A stretch of DNA of 64,000 bases from NCBI RefSeq assembly GCF_001956985.1, contig NZ_CP019082.1, positions 1,426,001 to 1,490,000 on the forward strand, in the 5' to 3' direction. Shown in pieces: positions 42,360-51,816 of the stretch. Under the pieces are notes generated by a model. The model had not been told where the DNA came from. It did not search any database and saw only the letters and a list, made by a program, of their open reading frames with translations. The translations under genes were made by a program, and so were the position numbers. Numbering within the stretch: the first letter of the stretch is position 1; every line of letters begins with the position of its first letter. Source of the stretch: Paludisphaera borealis. Its GTDB lineage: Bacteria > Planctomycetota > Planctomycetia > Isosphaerales > Isosphaeraceae.

Positions 42360-42839
42360 TCAGACCCACCGGGAAACAGCGTGTGCGTCGGCCGATTGGG
42401 CAAGCCGTTTCTGTCGTACGTAGCACACCAACGCCGCCAGGCCGGCTCCCAGGCAGTCGATCGCGACGTCGGTCCAGGTCCCACCGCGACCGGGGACGAA
42501 GGTCTGATGGTATTCGTCCGACATGGCGAAGAGGACGCAGAAGGCCAGGGCGAACAGGATGCTTCGCCGAGGTCGCAGGCTCGTGAAGCGGTCGAGCATC
42601 GCCCGTGTGAAGAGGAACAGGATCGCGTACTCGGCCGCATGCCAGCCCTTCACGATGGCGAACCAGCTCAGCCCCCAAAAGACGCGGAAGCCTTGCATCG
42701 ATTCCGGGTCGGTGAGGACGTGGGAGGCGATCCAGGCGAAGAAAGCATGCGGCATGACGACCGTGCTGGACGTGCCGAAGATGAGGCCGCACCATGTCAT
42801 CGCGGCCAGGAGTGACATCCAGCCTGCGCTTGCTTTCAT
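42360..42839 (-). CDS. VanZ-like membrane protein
   Basis: A 159-residue membrane protein of the VanZ family with about four hydrophobic helices. The family marks are KGWHAAEYAILFLF (helix with HxxEY) and SDEYHQTFVPGRGGTWTDVAIDCLGA (E/H and the GR..D...N/D motif). In the original VanZ the family confers low-level teicoplanin resistance; most members have no known role. It starts 7 nt after the permease gene, its ribosome site (GAGG) overlapping that gene's stop, so it is probably the last gene of the efflux operon. Confidence 0.9.
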   Translation of the reverse strand: MKASAGWMSLLAAMTWCGLIFGTSSTVVMPHAFFAWIASHVLTDPESMQGFRVFWGLSWFAIVKGWHAAEYAILFLFTRAMLDRFTSLRPRRSILFALAFCVLFAMSDEYHQTFVPGRGGTWTDVAIDCLGAGLAALVCYVRQKRLAQSADAHAVSRWV

Positions 42840-42846
42840 TCGAGCC

Positions 42847-44130
42847 TCATTCGGATCGCAGGGCTTCGACGGGGTCGAGCATGGCGGCGCGGCGGGCGGG
42901 GTAGACGCCGAACACGACGCCGGTGCCGACGGCGATCAAGAACGCGACGACCGGCGACCAGAAGTTGACCACGACGGGGATGCCCGAGAACCGGGCGACG
43001 AGCGGGGGGACCGCGAGGCCCAGGGCCACGCCGATCAGGCCGCCGGAACCGGACATGACGGTGGTTTCGATGAGGAACTGCTGGATGATGTCGCGGCGCT
43101 TCGCGCCCAGGGCGCGGCGGATGCCGATCTCGCGGGTCCGCTCGGAGACAGTCGCCAGCATGATGTTCATGATGCCGATGCCGCCGACCAGGAGCGAGAT
43201 GCTGGCGATCGAGCCGAGCACCAGGTTGAAGATCCGCTTGGTGGCCTCGGCCTTTTCGAGCAGTTCGAGCGGGACGGTGATCGCGAAGTCCTTCTTGGGG
43301 TGGAACTGGTTGAGCATGCTCTCGATCGCTTCGGCGGTTCGCTTGACCTCCTCCATCGACTCCACGGCGACGGTGACCTGGCTGATCTCGATCTTCTCGG
43401 CGGTGTAGGAGCCTTGCTTGACCGTGGAGAGGATCTCGCCGAACCGGGCGCGGTCGGTGGTGCGGGGGATGTAGACGTCCTTGTTGAAGTCCTGTGCGGC
43501 GAGGCTCGATCCGGTGCCGGCCGAGGGGGCGCGGTTCTTGGTCACGCCGATGATCCGGTAGAAGTGGTTCTCGCCGATCCGGATCGACTTGTCGAGCGGG
43601 TCGCCGTAGGGGAACAGCAGGGTCGCGACGTCGTCGCCGATCACGACCACGTTGGCCAGGTAGAAGAGGTCGGCGTCGGTGATGAACCGGCCCTGAGCCA
43701 GGTGTTGATTCGTGAGCTTGATGTACTCGGGACTGACGCCCACGACCCGGCCTTCGATCTCGTGGTCGAGGTGGCGGAGGTTCTGGCGGAACTCGCGGAT
43801 CGGCGTCGCGCCGACGACCGTGGGGATGGTCTCGATGATCCGGTCGAAGTCCTTGTAGGTCAGCCCGTACTGGAAGATGAAGCTGTCGTTGTTGTTCTGC
43901 TTCGACGGATTCTTGTCGTCGGCGGGCTTCTTGCTCTGGACGATGACGTTGGTGGCGCCCAGGTCGGCGATCTGTCGCTGAGCCTCGGCGCTCGCCCCCT
44001 CGGCGATCGCCAGCATGGCGATGACCGAGGAGACGCCGAAGATCAGCCCCAGGATCGTCAGCAGGACGCGCAGCTTGTGCAGCGTCAGGTTGCGCAGGGC
44101 CAGGGCGATGGTGTTGGTGAGACGATGCAC
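42847..44130 (-). CDS. MacB-type ABC transporter permease
   Basis: A 427-residue permease. It has an N-terminal membrane helix (LHKLRVLLTILGLIFGVSSVIAML), a large periplasmic MacB domain (about 50-285) and three C-terminal helices: NLVLGSIASISLLVGGIGIMNIML, GGLIGVALGLAVPPLVARF and VVAFLIAVGTGVVFGVYPARRAAMLDPVEALR. SERTREIGIRRALGAKRRDII is the coupling-helix signature of this family. The GTG start at 44130 lies one base after the adaptor gene stop. The cognate ATP-binding subunit is not fused and is not in this operon, so the transporter must borrow an ATPase encoded elsewhere. Confidence 0.93.
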   Translation of the reverse strand: MHRLTNTIALALRNLTLHKLRVLLTILGLIFGVSSVIAMLAIAEGASAEAQRQIADLGATNVIVQSKKPADDKNPSKQNNNDSFIFQYGLTYKDFDRIIETIPTVVGATPIREFRQNLRHLDHEIEGRVVGVSPEYIKLTNQHLAQGRFITDADLFYLANVVVIGDDVATLLFPYGDPLDKSIRIGENHFYRIIGVTKNRAPSAGTGSSLAAQDFNKDVYIPRTTDRARFGEILSTVKQGSYTAEKIEISQVTVAVESMEEVKRTAEAIESMLNQFHPKKDFAITVPLELLEKAEATKRIFNLVLGSIASISLLVGGIGIMNIMLATVSERTREIGIRRALGAKRRDIIQQFLIETTVMSGSGGLIGVALGLAVPPLVARFSGIPVVVNFWSPVVAFLIAVGTGVVFGVYPARRAAMLDPVEALRSE

Positions 44131-44131
44131 G

Positions 44132-45763
44132 TCAGGGACTCTTCGGCTGGGGGGTGGTCGATGGGGGGTCGGCGGGCTTCTCGCCATCGCCTTCCTTCGC
44201 GTCTTCGTTCTTGAACTCGGCGGCCGCGCGGGCGTGGGCGTCGAGGGCGACGGTATCACCTTCCTGAAGCCCCTCAAGCACTTCCACAAGCTTCTCGTTG
44301 TTCTCCCCGATCTTGACCTTGCGCCGGTGGAATCCACCGGGGTCTTCGACGAAGGCGAAGAAGTCTCCCTTGTGCTCGGCGATGGCCTGGACCGGGACGA
44401 CGAGGATGTTGCTCAGCTCGCCGACGCGAATCCGCGCCTCGGCGGTCATGCCGGGCTTCAACTCGTGGGTGAAGATGTCGTCGATGGTGACGATGGTCGT
44501 GTACTGCTTGATGCCTCCGCTCCGCCACGAGTCGCTCGAGTCGGCGAGCTGGGAGACCGACTTAACGGTACCCACGAAGACGACGCTGGGGAAGGCATCG
44601 ACGCGGACCTCGGCCTTCTGGCCCTTCTTGATCTTCTTGATCAAGGATTCATGGATCTGGACCTTCACCTGCATCCGGGTCATGTCGGGGAGGCTGAAGA
44701 TCTTCTGCCGCGAGTAGACGGTCGCGCCTTCGCGGACCTGGCTGCTGGGGTCCCAGTAGCGTTCGTTGCTGTAGGCGACGATGCCTTCCTGCTGGGCCTT
44801 GATGACGGTCTTTTCCTTCTGGGCGAGATAGGCGTCGAGCTGCTGTTTCTCGATCCCGGCGGTGGACTTGGCCGCCTCGTACTCGCTGGCCGCCTTCGAG
44901 ACCTGGGCCTTGGCGGTCGCCGCCTGCTGCTCGACCTTCTTCTGCGCCTGATCGGCCTTCGAGCTGAACTCGGTCGACTTGCGTTTGTACTCGTAATCGG
45001 TCTTCACGCTGAGGAATAGCTCGGAGCTGGTGTAGTCCAGTTTCTTGGCCTCGAGCGTCGATTCCTGAATGCGGACGTCGTCCTTTGTCTTGAATCCCTT
45101 ACGCATCAGTGCGTTGTACTGGGCGAGCTTGGCCTCCTCCGCCTTCACGTCTTTCTTCAACTTCTCCATCTCGCCCTTCGACTTGGTGATCTCGGCGGGA
45201 TAGTCGCCTTTCTGGTATTTTTCGAGGTCGAGCCGGGCGAGGGTGAGTTCGACCTCGGCGGCGATGACGTCGCTTTCGCCCTTGTTGCGCTGAATCTCCA
45301 TCTCCTGCTGCGTGGTCTCGATTCGCGCCGTGGCCTGTTTGTGCTTGATCTCTTGCTGGGAGATGTTCTTCTGGATCTCGGAGCCGTCGAATTTGACGAC
45401 GACGTCCCCTTTCTTGACCTTCGTCCCCTCAGGAATCAGGTAGCTGATCTTGTTCTGCCCGCCGTCCAACTCGCAGATGCCGTCGACCGTGACGCAGCTT
45501 TCGACGTTGCCGCGCTCGGAGACGGTGATGCTCAGGGTCGCCCGCTTGGCGTGCGCGACCAGGGGTCGGTCGGCTTTGCTGGAGACGCTCCAGGCTGGCA
45601 GGACGCCGAAGTAACCGACCCCGCCGACCAGCCCCGCGCCCCCCAGCATCACCAGCAGCCGCGTCGGAATTCGGAACCTCTTACCGGGGCGTCGGCGCGA
45701 AGGGGCTTGGAGTTTGGGGAGGTCCAGCGGGCGCGCCGGGGCCGGCTCCGACTCCTGGAACAC
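44132..45763 (-). CDS. HlyD/MacA-type periplasmic adaptor (membrane fusion protein)
   Basis: About 543 residues. A basic N-terminus (RRRPGKRFRIPTRLL) precedes a membrane anchor (VMLGGAGLVGGVGYFGVLPAW). Then come a lipoyl/barrel half (LVAHAKRATLSITVSERGNVE), a long coiled coil (about 190-360, rich in Lys/Glu/Gln/Ala) and a beta-barrel domain (RMQVKVQIHESLIKKIKKGQKAEVRV, PGMTAEARIRVGEL). The acidic C-terminus is Lys/Asp/Pro-rich. It bridges the permease and the TolC-like protein. The start is uncertain: GTG 45763 has GGAGG upstream and overlaps tolC by 83 nt; a GTG/ATG near 45654 would remove the basic N-terminus. A longer frame reaching 46018 reads through TolC tail codons and is unlikely. Confidence 0.88.
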   Translation of the reverse strand: MFQESEPAPARPLDLPKLQAPSRRRPGKRFRIPTRLLVMLGGAGLVGGVGYFGVLPAWSVSSKADRPLVAHAKRATLSITVSERGNVESCVTVDGICELDGGQNKISYLIPEGTKVKKGDVVVKFDGSEIQKNISQQEIKHKQATARIETTQQEMEIQRNKGESDVIAAEVELTLARLDLEKYQKGDYPAEITKSKGEMEKLKKDVKAEEAKLAQYNALMRKGFKTKDDVRIQESTLEAKKLDYTSSELFLSVKTDYEYKRKSTEFSSKADQAQKKVEQQAATAKAQVSKAASEYEAAKSTAGIEKQQLDAYLAQKEKTVIKAQQEGIVAYSNERYWDPSSQVREGATVYSRQKIFSLPDMTRMQVKVQIHESLIKKIKKGQKAEVRVDAFPSVVFVGTVKSVSQLADSSDSWRSGGIKQYTTIVTIDDIFTHELKPGMTAEARIRVGELSNILVVPVQAIAEHKGDFFAFVEDPGGFHRRKVKIGENNEKLVEVLEGLQEGDTVALDAHARAAAEFKNEDAKEGDGEKPADPPSTTPQPKSP

Positions 45764-48299
45764 CGGGGGCGCCTCCTGGCGGCGGGGCGACGTCGTTGGC
45801 GAGTTCGGAATCGGTGAGTGGTCCTTCGTTGCCTTGAGACTCGGCTTCGTCGGGGACGATGAGGCCGCGATCGCTGGACTTGACGTCGGAGAACAGGGCG
45901 TCCTCTCGGGACTTGGTTCCAGAGAGGTCGAAAGGTCCGGCGGGGATGGCGAGGCTGGCGGCTGGTGCGTCGGCGGCGATTCGGAGTGCTGTGGCGAGGA
46001 GCTGGGGGTCGTTCTCATTGGTCCATATCCCGTTGGCGTCGATATCCATGAGATCGAAGTCTCGGTACAGGTTGAGGCGCGACGTCTCGTAGCTGACCCA
46101 GGTGCCGATGAGGGTGTTCCGGGCGCCGAGCAACGATTGGAGCGCGTTGAGCAAGTTAAGGGTGACGGGGCGCCCTTCCGAGGGGTATTGCAGGGCGTAT
46201 TCGGCCTCTTCGACCTGGCGCGCCGACGTGATGAGCTGCTCGCGGCCGATGTCGAACTGCTTGCGGCTCACCAGAAGCTGACGCATGTCGAAGCGGATCT
46301 GCTGGACGATGGAGTCGCGGAGCTGCATGTAGGCGCGACGGGAACGCTGGAAGGTGATTTGCGAGGCGCGATAGGCGTTGCGTTCGGCCCGGCGGTTGAT
46401 CGGGGCGTCGAAGGTCAGGCCCATGCGATGGATGCTGTTCGAGGCGTCGAATCGGTAGAGCGTCGAGTGATTGGGGGCCGCGGCCAGGTTGCCGGAATAC
46501 TGGAAGTTCAAGAAGCCCCGCAGCGAGTTGGCCTCGACCTCGATGTCACGCCACGCGTCGGTCACTTGCGCCAGCGCGTTTTTCAGGTCCAGGCGGTTGC
46601 TGAGCGCGATCAGGATCGCCTGTTCGACGCTCAGGTCCACCGGCTGAAGCTCGATCAGGAACACCCGCATCTGGTTCTGAGAGACGAAGATCTCGGACAG
46701 CCGGGCGCGGAACTCCTTGTTGACCAGCTCGTCGCGGAGACGCTTTGCCGCGTCTTCAGGCTTGAGGTCGGCCAGCCCCGCGATCAGGCTCTCCAATTTG
46801 TCCTGATCGTCGTGGAGCGAGAGCTGGGCCTCGTCGAGCACCTTTTTGACCTGGCCCGCCAGAGTCGATTTGCGCTCGAAGATCGCCTCGGCTTCGTGGC
46901 CGTCGGGGCCTTTGAAACCTTGCTTGCGCTCGGCCTCGAGCTTGGCCCGCCAGCCGGCCAGGTCGTCGAAGGTCTGCGTGAGGATGGTGGACAGCTCGGT
47001 GAAAGACGTCCGTAGACTCGCGGCCGACGCGGCGATTTGCGCCCGCGGGATCTCGGTGTCCGGAGTGTCGTCTTCGCCGTACAGGCTCAGGTAGAGCTTG
47101 TCGTTGCCGGCGCGGAGCGCGTCGAGCTTCTCGTCGTTGAGTTGAAAGGGCTGAAGCACCGAGTCGTCGAGTCGCACCTTCAACTCCGGCGGCAGGCCGA
47201 GCTGGATCTTGTAGAGGTCGAGCTGCGTCTGCAATCCGGCTTCCGCCTGGAGCAGGACCAACTGCGATTGCTGATACTGCTGCGCTAGCTGGTCGCGTTC
47301 GAGAATCGTCTTGAGATCCGCCTTGACCTCGGCCTCGTACTGCTGAAGGTTCCGCTCAAGCGACTTGAGGTTCTGCTCCTGGTTGCGAATGTTCTGGAGC
47401 TGGGTCAACAGGCCGAGGTAGCCGTTGGACGCGATCAGGCCGACGTAGAACTCGCGGCGGTAGTGCGCGAAGCCGCGCAGGGCGTACAGCACGCCGCGCT
47501 CCTGGAGCGACAGCGCCTGGGTAACGATCCGCGCCCAGGCCCCCCGCAGCAGCGGCTGCGTGAAGTTGATCGCCAGGTTCGGCGACGCCATCTGGAAGCC
47601 CTTGCCCGAATACTCGAACACCAGCGTGTTGGCCAGGTCGACCAGAAGTTGCGCCCCGGTCATGAACTCCTTGTTGAAGCCGTCGGCGGAGGCCAGTTGG
47701 AGCTGGTTGCTGTTGTTCCGGAAGTTTCCGAGATGCTGGAAGAACACACCGTTCTGGCTGAAACCCTGGACCATGAACTGGAACTGAGCGAGCGTCAGGT
47801 TGAGGGCCGCGAGGTACAGGTCTTCATAATTGAACTGGTACTCGCGGCTGTTGACGATCGCCAGATTCATGATCGATTCGCGGCTGAGCTTGACCCGGTC
47901 GTCGTCCTCGGTGGGGAGCTTCTTCTGCCAGTCGAGGTACTCGATCGGCGCGACTCCGCGCTTCTTCCAGCCGTGGTACTCGAACGGAAACGCCGACGAG
48001 ACCTGGAACAGCCGGGCGGCGGGGTCGTCGCCGGGGATCGGCGGGCGATTCGGGTTGCTCGGGTCGGCCATCCGCGACTTCGGGTCGGCCTCGACCTTCC
48101 GTTCGGGGACCCGCCACCGCCAGTCGAGGACCCGTTTGCTCAAGATCCGGTAAACGTCCTGGTCGGCGTAGTCCCGGTAATACGACCGGGTGCAACCGCC
48201 GCCCGCGAGCACGACCAAGCAGAGCGCCCCGATCCGCGCCAAACGACGCAGCCGGGCCGTCGGCTTCTCCGCGTCTCGTTGTCGACGTCCTTCGCCCAT
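45681..48299 (-). CDS. TolC-like outer-membrane efflux lipoprotein (oversized)
   Basis: An 872-residue outer-membrane factor, roughly twice the usual length. The leader ends in LVVLAGGGC, a lipobox, so it should be lipid-anchored. Helical TolC repeats are visible in two halves: YEDLYLAALNLTLAQFQF...LRGAWARIVTQALSLQERGVL and LNQSVEQAILIALSNRLDLKNALAQ...FDMRQLLVSRKQFDIGREQL. An extra long helical insert (about residues 390-560) lies between them, rich in Leu/Asp/Glu/Lys. The C-terminal 100 residues are Pro/Gly/Ala-rich. GAGG lies about 10 nt before the ATG. It is first in the operon with adaptor, permease and VanZ. Confidence 0.9.
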   Translation of the reverse strand: MGEGRRQRDAEKPTARLRRLARIGALCLVVLAGGGCTRSYYRDYADQDVYRILSKRVLDWRWRVPERKVEADPKSRMADPSNPNRPPIPGDDPAARLFQVSSAFPFEYHGWKKRGVAPIEYLDWQKKLPTEDDDRVKLSRESIMNLAIVNSREYQFNYEDLYLAALNLTLAQFQFMVQGFSQNGVFFQHLGNFRNNSNQLQLASADGFNKEFMTGAQLLVDLANTLVFEYSGKGFQMASPNLAINFTQPLLRGAWARIVTQALSLQERGVLYALRGFAHYRREFYVGLIASNGYLGLLTQLQNIRNQEQNLKSLERNLQQYEAEVKADLKTILERDQLAQQYQQSQLVLLQAEAGLQTQLDLYKIQLGLPPELKVRLDDSVLQPFQLNDEKLDALRAGNDKLYLSLYGEDDTPDTEIPRAQIAASAASLRTSFTELSTILTQTFDDLAGWRAKLEAERKQGFKGPDGHEAEAIFERKSTLAGQVKKVLDEAQLSLHDDQDKLESLIAGLADLKPEDAAKRLRDELVNKEFRARLSEIFVSQNQMRVFLIELQPVDLSVEQAILIALSNRLDLKNALAQVTDAWRDIEVEANSLRGFLNFQYSGNLAAAPNHSTLYRFDASNSIHRMGLTFDAPINRRAERNAYRASQITFQRSRRAYMQLRDSIVQQIRFDMRQLLVSRKQFDIGREQLITSARQVEEAEYALQYPSEGRPVTLNLLNALQSLLGARNTLIGTWVSYETSRLNLYRDFDLMDIDANGIWTNENDPQLLATALRIAADAPAASLAIPAGPFDLSGTKSREDALFSDVKSSDRGLIVPDEAESQGNEGPLTDSELANDVAPPPGGAPGVPGVGAGPGAPAGPPQTPSPFAPTPR

Positions 48300-48996
48300 G
48301 CGGAATCTACCTCAACGATAAGGCGTTCGTCCTCGTCGTGGACATCGTCATCCACTCAATTCTGGCAGACATGTGGGGGGGATACTAGCGAAAAACGACA
48401 GTTGTACAAGACGATCTTTCCACCCCACATCGCGACGCCTCCCGACGCATTCCGTAGGTGTTCACAGTCGCAGTCGCAAAGGTTTATCAGAAAATGACTT
48501 GGGCGAAATGACCCGACCCTCGAACAGGCCCTCCGGCGCAGGACGCGGGGGATGAGAAATCGTTCATGAAAGGGCCGCCGCGATCCATTCCGGTCGCCGC
48601 GTCATCATCGCGCCGCGCCGTCATGGCCGCACGATGCGAGGAACAGTCCGTCAGGCGAGATGACCAGAGCGTTGATCTCGGCCTTGCGCCTTCCGAACTC
48701 CGACGCAGCATCCATCAGCCGTTATTTCTAAGTTTTTGCTTGACAGTGTCCGTTTGAGGTACGAAAACTATTGTATCGTTTCCTTCGAGCCGTTCGAGAG
48801 GGGACACAGAGGCTTTAGGTAGCGACTAACTCGTCTGCCACTGACTGTTCGCCTCGCGCGCCGGCTCGTGACCGATTCACCGATGTCGACTGGGACCAAT
48901 GTGCCTTCGGACGCGGTCGGATCCTCCCATCGACATGTGCGCCTTGACGGCCTCTCGGGCGGATACTTCCATCTCTTCCGAACGGAGAATTGTTGA
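48300..48996. other. Gene-free divergent region between efflux operon and cytochrome cluster
   Basis: 697 bp without a convincing gene. Its left end probably carries the efflux promoter. A locally AT-rich patch lies at 48720-48780, including a TTGACA at 48740 that has no matching -10. Confidence 0.5.
48382..48409 (-). promoter_or_regulatory. Possible promoter of the efflux operon
   Basis: Minus strand: TTGTAC (48409-48404), a 16-nt spacer and TAGTAT (48387-48382), ending about 82 nt before the tolC ATG. The -35 is poor. Confidence 0.3.
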
Positions 48997-51747
48997 ATGA
49001 GACGCATCATTCTCGCTCTCGCCGTTTGCGTTCCGCTCGGTCTGGGATGGATTTCCTCTGTTCCGTTGCCCATGCGTGAGGCGGGGGCCGAACCCCCGTC
49101 GGCGTCGCAAGATCCAGCAAGATCACAGGTTGAGAAGAAGTCGGCGGCGTACGGCGGCGCGGAGGACGGCCCCGGATACGACCGATCGAGCCGCCCCGAC
49201 AGCTTCCGGTACTACGGGCCCAACGGCCTCTGGGCCAAGTGGAACGACGCGCAGAAGCTCGGCCGGAACACCTGGTTGTTCTACACGGCGGGGGACCAAA
49301 AGTTTTACCGCATCCTGGCGGAATTCGCGGGCGAGAGCGGCGTCTCGATCGACTTCTACAGGTTGCTCGACTCGAACCGCCGCCCTGTTCGGTTCCGTGA
49401 AGTCGGGCTCGTCAACGAGCCTAATTTCGTCCAGGCGAATGAAGGGGAGACGGATGAATACGGGTTCCACGTCGACAAATGGAAGGGCGATCCCGAGGGT
49501 TGCTACGACGAGGCCACGGGCGCTCCGCTCGGACCCAAGGGAGAGCCCCTGGACGACCCCGCCGGAAAGAAGGGCTCTTACCCGTGGAACCCGAAATGGT
49601 ACGGCGAGCCGACCGGGATCATGGGGCTCCGCAAGTTCCCCAACCCAGCCTTTAATGACGACCTCAAGAAAGCCTGGCTGGCGGACCCGATCAAGAGCGT
49701 CCGAGCGTATTTCAAGAACCCGGGCAAGGTCCAGCCTCCGCACATATTTGGGATCACCTGCGGGTTCTGCCACGTCGCGTTCGACCCCCTGAACCCGCCG
49801 AAGGACCCGGCGAACCCTCGGTGGGAGAACCTGGCGGCGAACATGGGGAACCAGTACCTCCGCGAGGGCGACCTGTTTTTCGGCGCCGGTCGGATCGTCG
49901 GCGGCGACGCGAACCCCGGATCGAAATATCAGAACGGGGACGGCGACCCGTACGACACCAAGGGGCTTGGCGAGGCGAGCCTGATCTACCAGTACGGCCA
50001 CACGCAGCAGCCGGGGACGTCGGAAACCTCGCGGTTCTCCTACGACTTCATCAACAACCCCAACACCATCAACCAGATCATCAACATCGGTCACCGCAGA
50101 GACTTCAAGGAGACCGCGCCCGACGGCAGCCTGGTCACGGTGAAGCATATACTCAAGGACGGCTCCGACTCGGTCGGCCTCACGACGGCCTTGCTCCGCG
50201 TGTTCGTGAACATCGGAGAGGAGGGGGATTACTGGGCCGACCACCTCTGGAACCCCGCGACGGGGACGCCGCAGTCGCCGTTCCAGCTCAAGGAGGTCCA
50301 AGGCTTCGTGAATCAGGCCCGCTGGAGCGAGCTGAGGAAGCGATATCCCCAGTTCGGCGACGCCTGGGCCGAATCCAAGACGCGGGTCAACGCGTTGGTC
50401 AGCTATCTTGCCTCGTACGGGCCCTACTCGCTCGACGGGGTGAAAGACAAGGATGGACGGCCTTACCTCAGCCAGGACGCGAAGCAGTTGGCGCGCGGGG
50501 CCGAACTGTTCGTCCAGAATTGCATGAAGTGCCATTCGAGCGACCAGCCGAAGGACGCGTATCCGGAGTCCCTCAACCCCGACGTGATCTCGTACTATCG
50601 CAACAGCCTCGCCGCGAAGGACGTCCGGCTGACGAACACGTTCACGGACGACGTCCGGTATCCGTTCAACTACGAGGGGCTCGGAATCAACGCGGCCCGC
50701 GCGATGGCGACCAACGCGATCGACGGCGACATCTGGGCCGAGCTTTCGTCGAAAGACTACAAGGCCCTTCCGCCGTTGATGACGATGAAGTTCGCCAACC
50801 CGCTGAACCTGCTCGACCCTGGGCGGTTCGGGGGCGCTCCGATCGTCACCGAGTTCGTCGCGCCAGGTGGGGGCCGGGGGTACTACCGCTCGGCGGCCCT
50901 GAACAGTATGTGGGCCACCGCGCCGTTCCTCCACAACAACTCCATCGGCGTCGACCCGGTCAGTAAGGACGCGACGACGGGAGAAGAGTACCTCGATGCG
51001 AAGTACGTCAGCATCGAGGGCCGTCTCGAACTGTTCGAGAAGGCCATGGACCACCTCCTGAACCCCGACAATCGCCCTTTGAAGATCAAGGTCACCTCCG
51101 CCGACAGCGGCCTGATCGGCGAGTTGCCCGGAGTCCGGCCTCGGGTCGACGCGATCATCCGCGATCTGGGCAAGCAGCAGCTTCACGAACTCATCCAGAA
51201 GGCCGTCGGCGAAGCCGTCGACGACGTCGAGCTGCCCGACGCCTTCAAACCCTTGCGGCCCTCGATCAAGAAGGGGCTGCTGGATCTGCTCGTCGTGTTC
51301 GATCCGGTCTTCAAGGATCTGTACACCAAGGAAAACTTCAACAAGGTCAAGCAGCACATCACCGACTCGGTCCACGAGCAAATCGACAAGGTGATCAGGG
51401 AGAAGATCGCCGGCCGGCCGAAGCTGGAGGAGCTTGTCGCCGCCATCAAGCCCAAGTTCGACGCCGAGCTTGAGAAGAAGCTGAAGGAGTTGGACGAGCT
51501 GATTCCGCACGACCTGATCATCCCCAAGGGGACGCCGCTCAACTTGCTCCTGAACCTGAACGCCGCCCGGGCGCCTCACGCCTTGAAGTTCTACCTCAAG
51601 AACAAGGGGAACGAACGACTCGTGGTCGAGGAGCTGCTGAAGCTCAGCGACTGCCCGGACCTCGTCGAGAACAGGGGCCACACCTACGGGTCGGAACTGA
51701 AGCCGTCGGAGAAGCGCGACCTGATCGAATTTCTCAAGACCCTATGA
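48997..51747 (+). CDS. Exported di-haem cytochrome c (CcP/RoxA-like superfamily)
   Basis: A 916-residue protein with an N-terminal signal (RRIILALAVCVPLGLGWISS). It has two haem-binding CXXCH motifs, CGFCH at 255-259 and CMKCH at 509-513. WATAPFLHNNSIGV (about 639-652) resembles the WxTxPYLHNGS motif of di-haem peroxidases and the rubber oxygenase RoxA. The C-terminal closing block is SEKRDLIEFLKTL. Between about residues 700 and 860 lies an extra charged helical segment (KKLKELDELIPHDL and similar), making it larger than RoxA (about 680) and CcP (about 350). It is probably periplasmic, accepting or passing electrons, or activating O2 or peroxide. It lies 69 nt upstream of a GMC oxidoreductase, a likely redox partner. 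Confidence 0.87.
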   Translation: MRRIILALAVCVPLGLGWISSVPLPMREAGAEPPSASQDPARSQVEKKSAAYGGAEDGPGYDRSSRPDSFRYYGPNGLWAKWNDAQKLGRNTWLFYTAGDQKFYRILAEFAGESGVSIDFYRLLDSNRRPVRFREVGLVNEPNFVQANEGETDEYGFHVDKWKGDPEGCYDEATGAPLGPKGEPLDDPAGKKGSYPWNPKWYGEPTGIMGLRKFPNPAFNDDLKKAWLADPIKSVRAYFKNPGKVQPPHIFGITCGFCHVAFDPLNPPKDPANPRWENLAANMGNQYLREGDLFFGAGRIVGGDANPGSKYQNGDGDPYDTKGLGEASLIYQYGHTQQPGTSETSRFSYDFINNPNTINQIINIGHRRDFKETAPDGSLVTVKHILKDGSDSVGLTTALLRVFVNIGEEGDYWADHLWNPATGTPQSPFQLKEVQGFVNQARWSELRKRYPQFGDAWAESKTRVNALVSYLASYGPYSLDGVKDKDGRPYLSQDAKQLARGAELFVQNCMKCHSSDQPKDAYPESLNPDVISYYRNSLAAKDVRLTNTFTDDVRYPFNYEGLGINAARAMATNAIDGDIWAELSSKDYKALPPLMTMKFANPLNLLDPGRFGGAPIVTEFVAPGGGRGYYRSAALNSMWATAPFLHNNSIGVDPVSKDATTGEEYLDAKYVSIEGRLELFEKAMDHLLNPDNRPLKIKVTSADSGLIGELPGVRPRVDAIIRDLGKQQLHELIQKAVGEAVDDVELPDAFKPLRPSIKKGLLDLLVVFDPVFKDLYTKENFNKVKQHITDSVHEQIDKVIREKIAGRPKLEELVAAIKPKFDAELEKKLKELDELIPHDLIIPKGTPLNLLLNLNAARAPHALKFYLKNKGNERLVVEELLKLSDCPDLVENRGHTYGSELKPSEKRDLIEFLKTL

Positions 51748-51816
51748 CGACATCGGGGCTCGGCCGCCCGGACGCGGGGCGGCTGGCGTACGAACGACAA
51801 CGAGGAGGGTTGATCC

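Noticed and set aside
45764-46018. Upstream extension of the adaptor gene reading Pro/Ser-rich codons
   Set aside because: It lies within the TolC-like gene tail in another frame; the composition is that of a shadow frame, not an adaptor N-terminus.
48740-48745. Perfect TTGACA as a promoter for the cytochrome gene
   Set aside because: No -10 hexamer lies 16-18 nt downstream and the site is about 250 nt from the start codon.
49123-51681. An 852-codon minus-strand open frame opposite the di-haem cytochrome gene
   Set aside because: It mirrors codon bias of the real gene and has no recognisable domain.
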